This document shows, piece by piece, positions 63,482 to 64,000 of a DNA stretch of 64,000 bases. The stretch is from G963663495 sp963663495 (lineage in GTDB: Bacteria; Bacteroidota; Rhodothermia; Rhodothermales; Bin80). The stretch's first letter is position 1, and each line of letters starts with the position of its first letter. The position numbers were made by a program, and so were the translations under genes. The notes under the pieces are model-generated. The model searched no databases. It worked only from the letters and a program-made list of their open reading frames with translations, and was not told the origin of the DNA. Location: the NCBI GenBank assembly GCA_963663495.1, contig OY760427.1:1-64000 (forward strand), given 5' to 3'.

Positions 63482-63983
63482 TGAAACTTGATTCTGCATC
63501 GCAACCATCCTTGGCACCGAAACTGCGTTCCGATGCGAGCGGCACGGTGTGACGCTGCAGAGCAGCGTCTGCCCGATGCATGAGGTCTCCCGCCCTGCTG
63601 AAAAGATCAAGCCCCTTCAGATGGATAAGCCTGGCCGCATTCACATCCCTGTCTAGAACAGGTCCACACCGCTGGCTACGATACGAACGAACACTAGGCG
63701 TAATCTTGCGAGCGGGCATACCGCCGCAGCTACTATACCGTTGCGCCGTGTACTGCGGACTCATTTTCTTGCCTCCGGCGCTCTCAGGCTTGTAGGAAAG
63801 TTGTTGCATGACCGTAGCCGGAGACTGTTCGAGCATCGTACGGTTCAACCCACGCTTACGGGAACCGCACCGGGCAGTCATGCCATTAAGATTCAAAGTG
63901 TATAGTGATCGCGCGTTCATTTCTGCTATCAAGGGCGTATATCCAGATGAATACTCAGGTATGTAGTGCCCCCGCATAGCCAC
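63482..63983 (-). pseudogene. tnpB: IS200/IS605-family tnpB, C-terminal relict
   Basis: The last ~170 codons of a TnpB related to that at 24,963-26,185: SRKRGLNRTMLEQSP, QYTAQRYSSCGG, DRDVNAARLIHLKGLDLFSR and the shared tail HRADA...VPLA. The RuvC Asp and Glu motifs are lost and the zinc ribbon lacks two of its Cys (YSSC, CGPV). The open frame continues to 63,462, overlapping the start of the Wzi-like gene, but homology fades before that. Confidence 0.75.
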
Positions 63984-64000
63984 AATATACGGTGGTTCAG

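Overview
The window looks like a chromosomal stretch from a Gram-negative bacterium of the Bacteroidota / Rhodothermota / Balneolota type. This is inferred from a PorV-like outer-membrane protein, a TonB-receptor-like barrel, a Wzi-like barrel and a DUF6807 / PVC-type haem protein; no rRNA or tRNA fixes the taxonomy. The left three quarters (1-46,340) is an accessory island of two CRISPR-Cas loci and many insertion sequences. The right quarter (46,409-63,481) is mostly ordinary chromosome: uvrC, a methylmalonyl-CoA-epimerase fusion, rsmB, a large cytochrome-type lipoprotein, porV, mtnA and three outer-membrane genes, with small mobile remnants between them.

Layout. 1-4,080: a ~290-bp tandem repeat carrying a complete IS66 element (90-2156, 8-bp target duplication) and a MITE-like insert. 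4,168-5,331: the right part of an IS256-family element. 5,355-9,316: CRISPR array 1 (55 repeats). 9,591-19,685: type I-G (old I-U) operon 1 (cas3-csx17-csb1-csb2-cas4/cas1 fusion-cas2, read leftward). 20,552-24,805: two SLC13-type permeases. 24,963-27,693: tnpB pseudogene, IS4 remnant and truncated IS256-family gene. 27,806-29,749: CRISPR array 2 (27 repeats). 29,947-41,230: a second, different I-G-like operon (csb1-csb2-cas3-cas8-cas4-cas1-cas2, leftward), whose cas8 is cut by a 3.06-kb IS4-family element with a DruA-transposase fusion. 41,649-45,565: a complete IS256-family element with TIRs and an 8-bp TSD. 45,595-46,340: an RT-less group II intron remnant.

Most notable. (1) The IS256-family element carries two tandem transposase genes. 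The upstream one keeps the family fold but has lost two of the three catalytic DDE residues; the downstream one is intact. (2) Relatives of the inactive gene, with the same element end facing the array, sit 23 bp and 14 bp from the terminal repeat of arrays 1 and 2. A left end of the same family lies upstream of each cas operon, so both CRISPR-Cas loci are bracketed in the same way. (3) The cas8 insertion is flanked by GCCAAGCA, and removing it restores a continuous ~298-codon frame, so system 2 was inactivated recently and perhaps reversibly. (4) Spacers in both arrays sample the same two phage-like coding sequences.

How it fits together. The two operons have different Cas1/Cas4 architecture, different Cas8 and different repeats, so they are not duplicates. 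Locus 1 looks complete. Locus 2 keeps its adaptation genes but lacks an intact Cas8.
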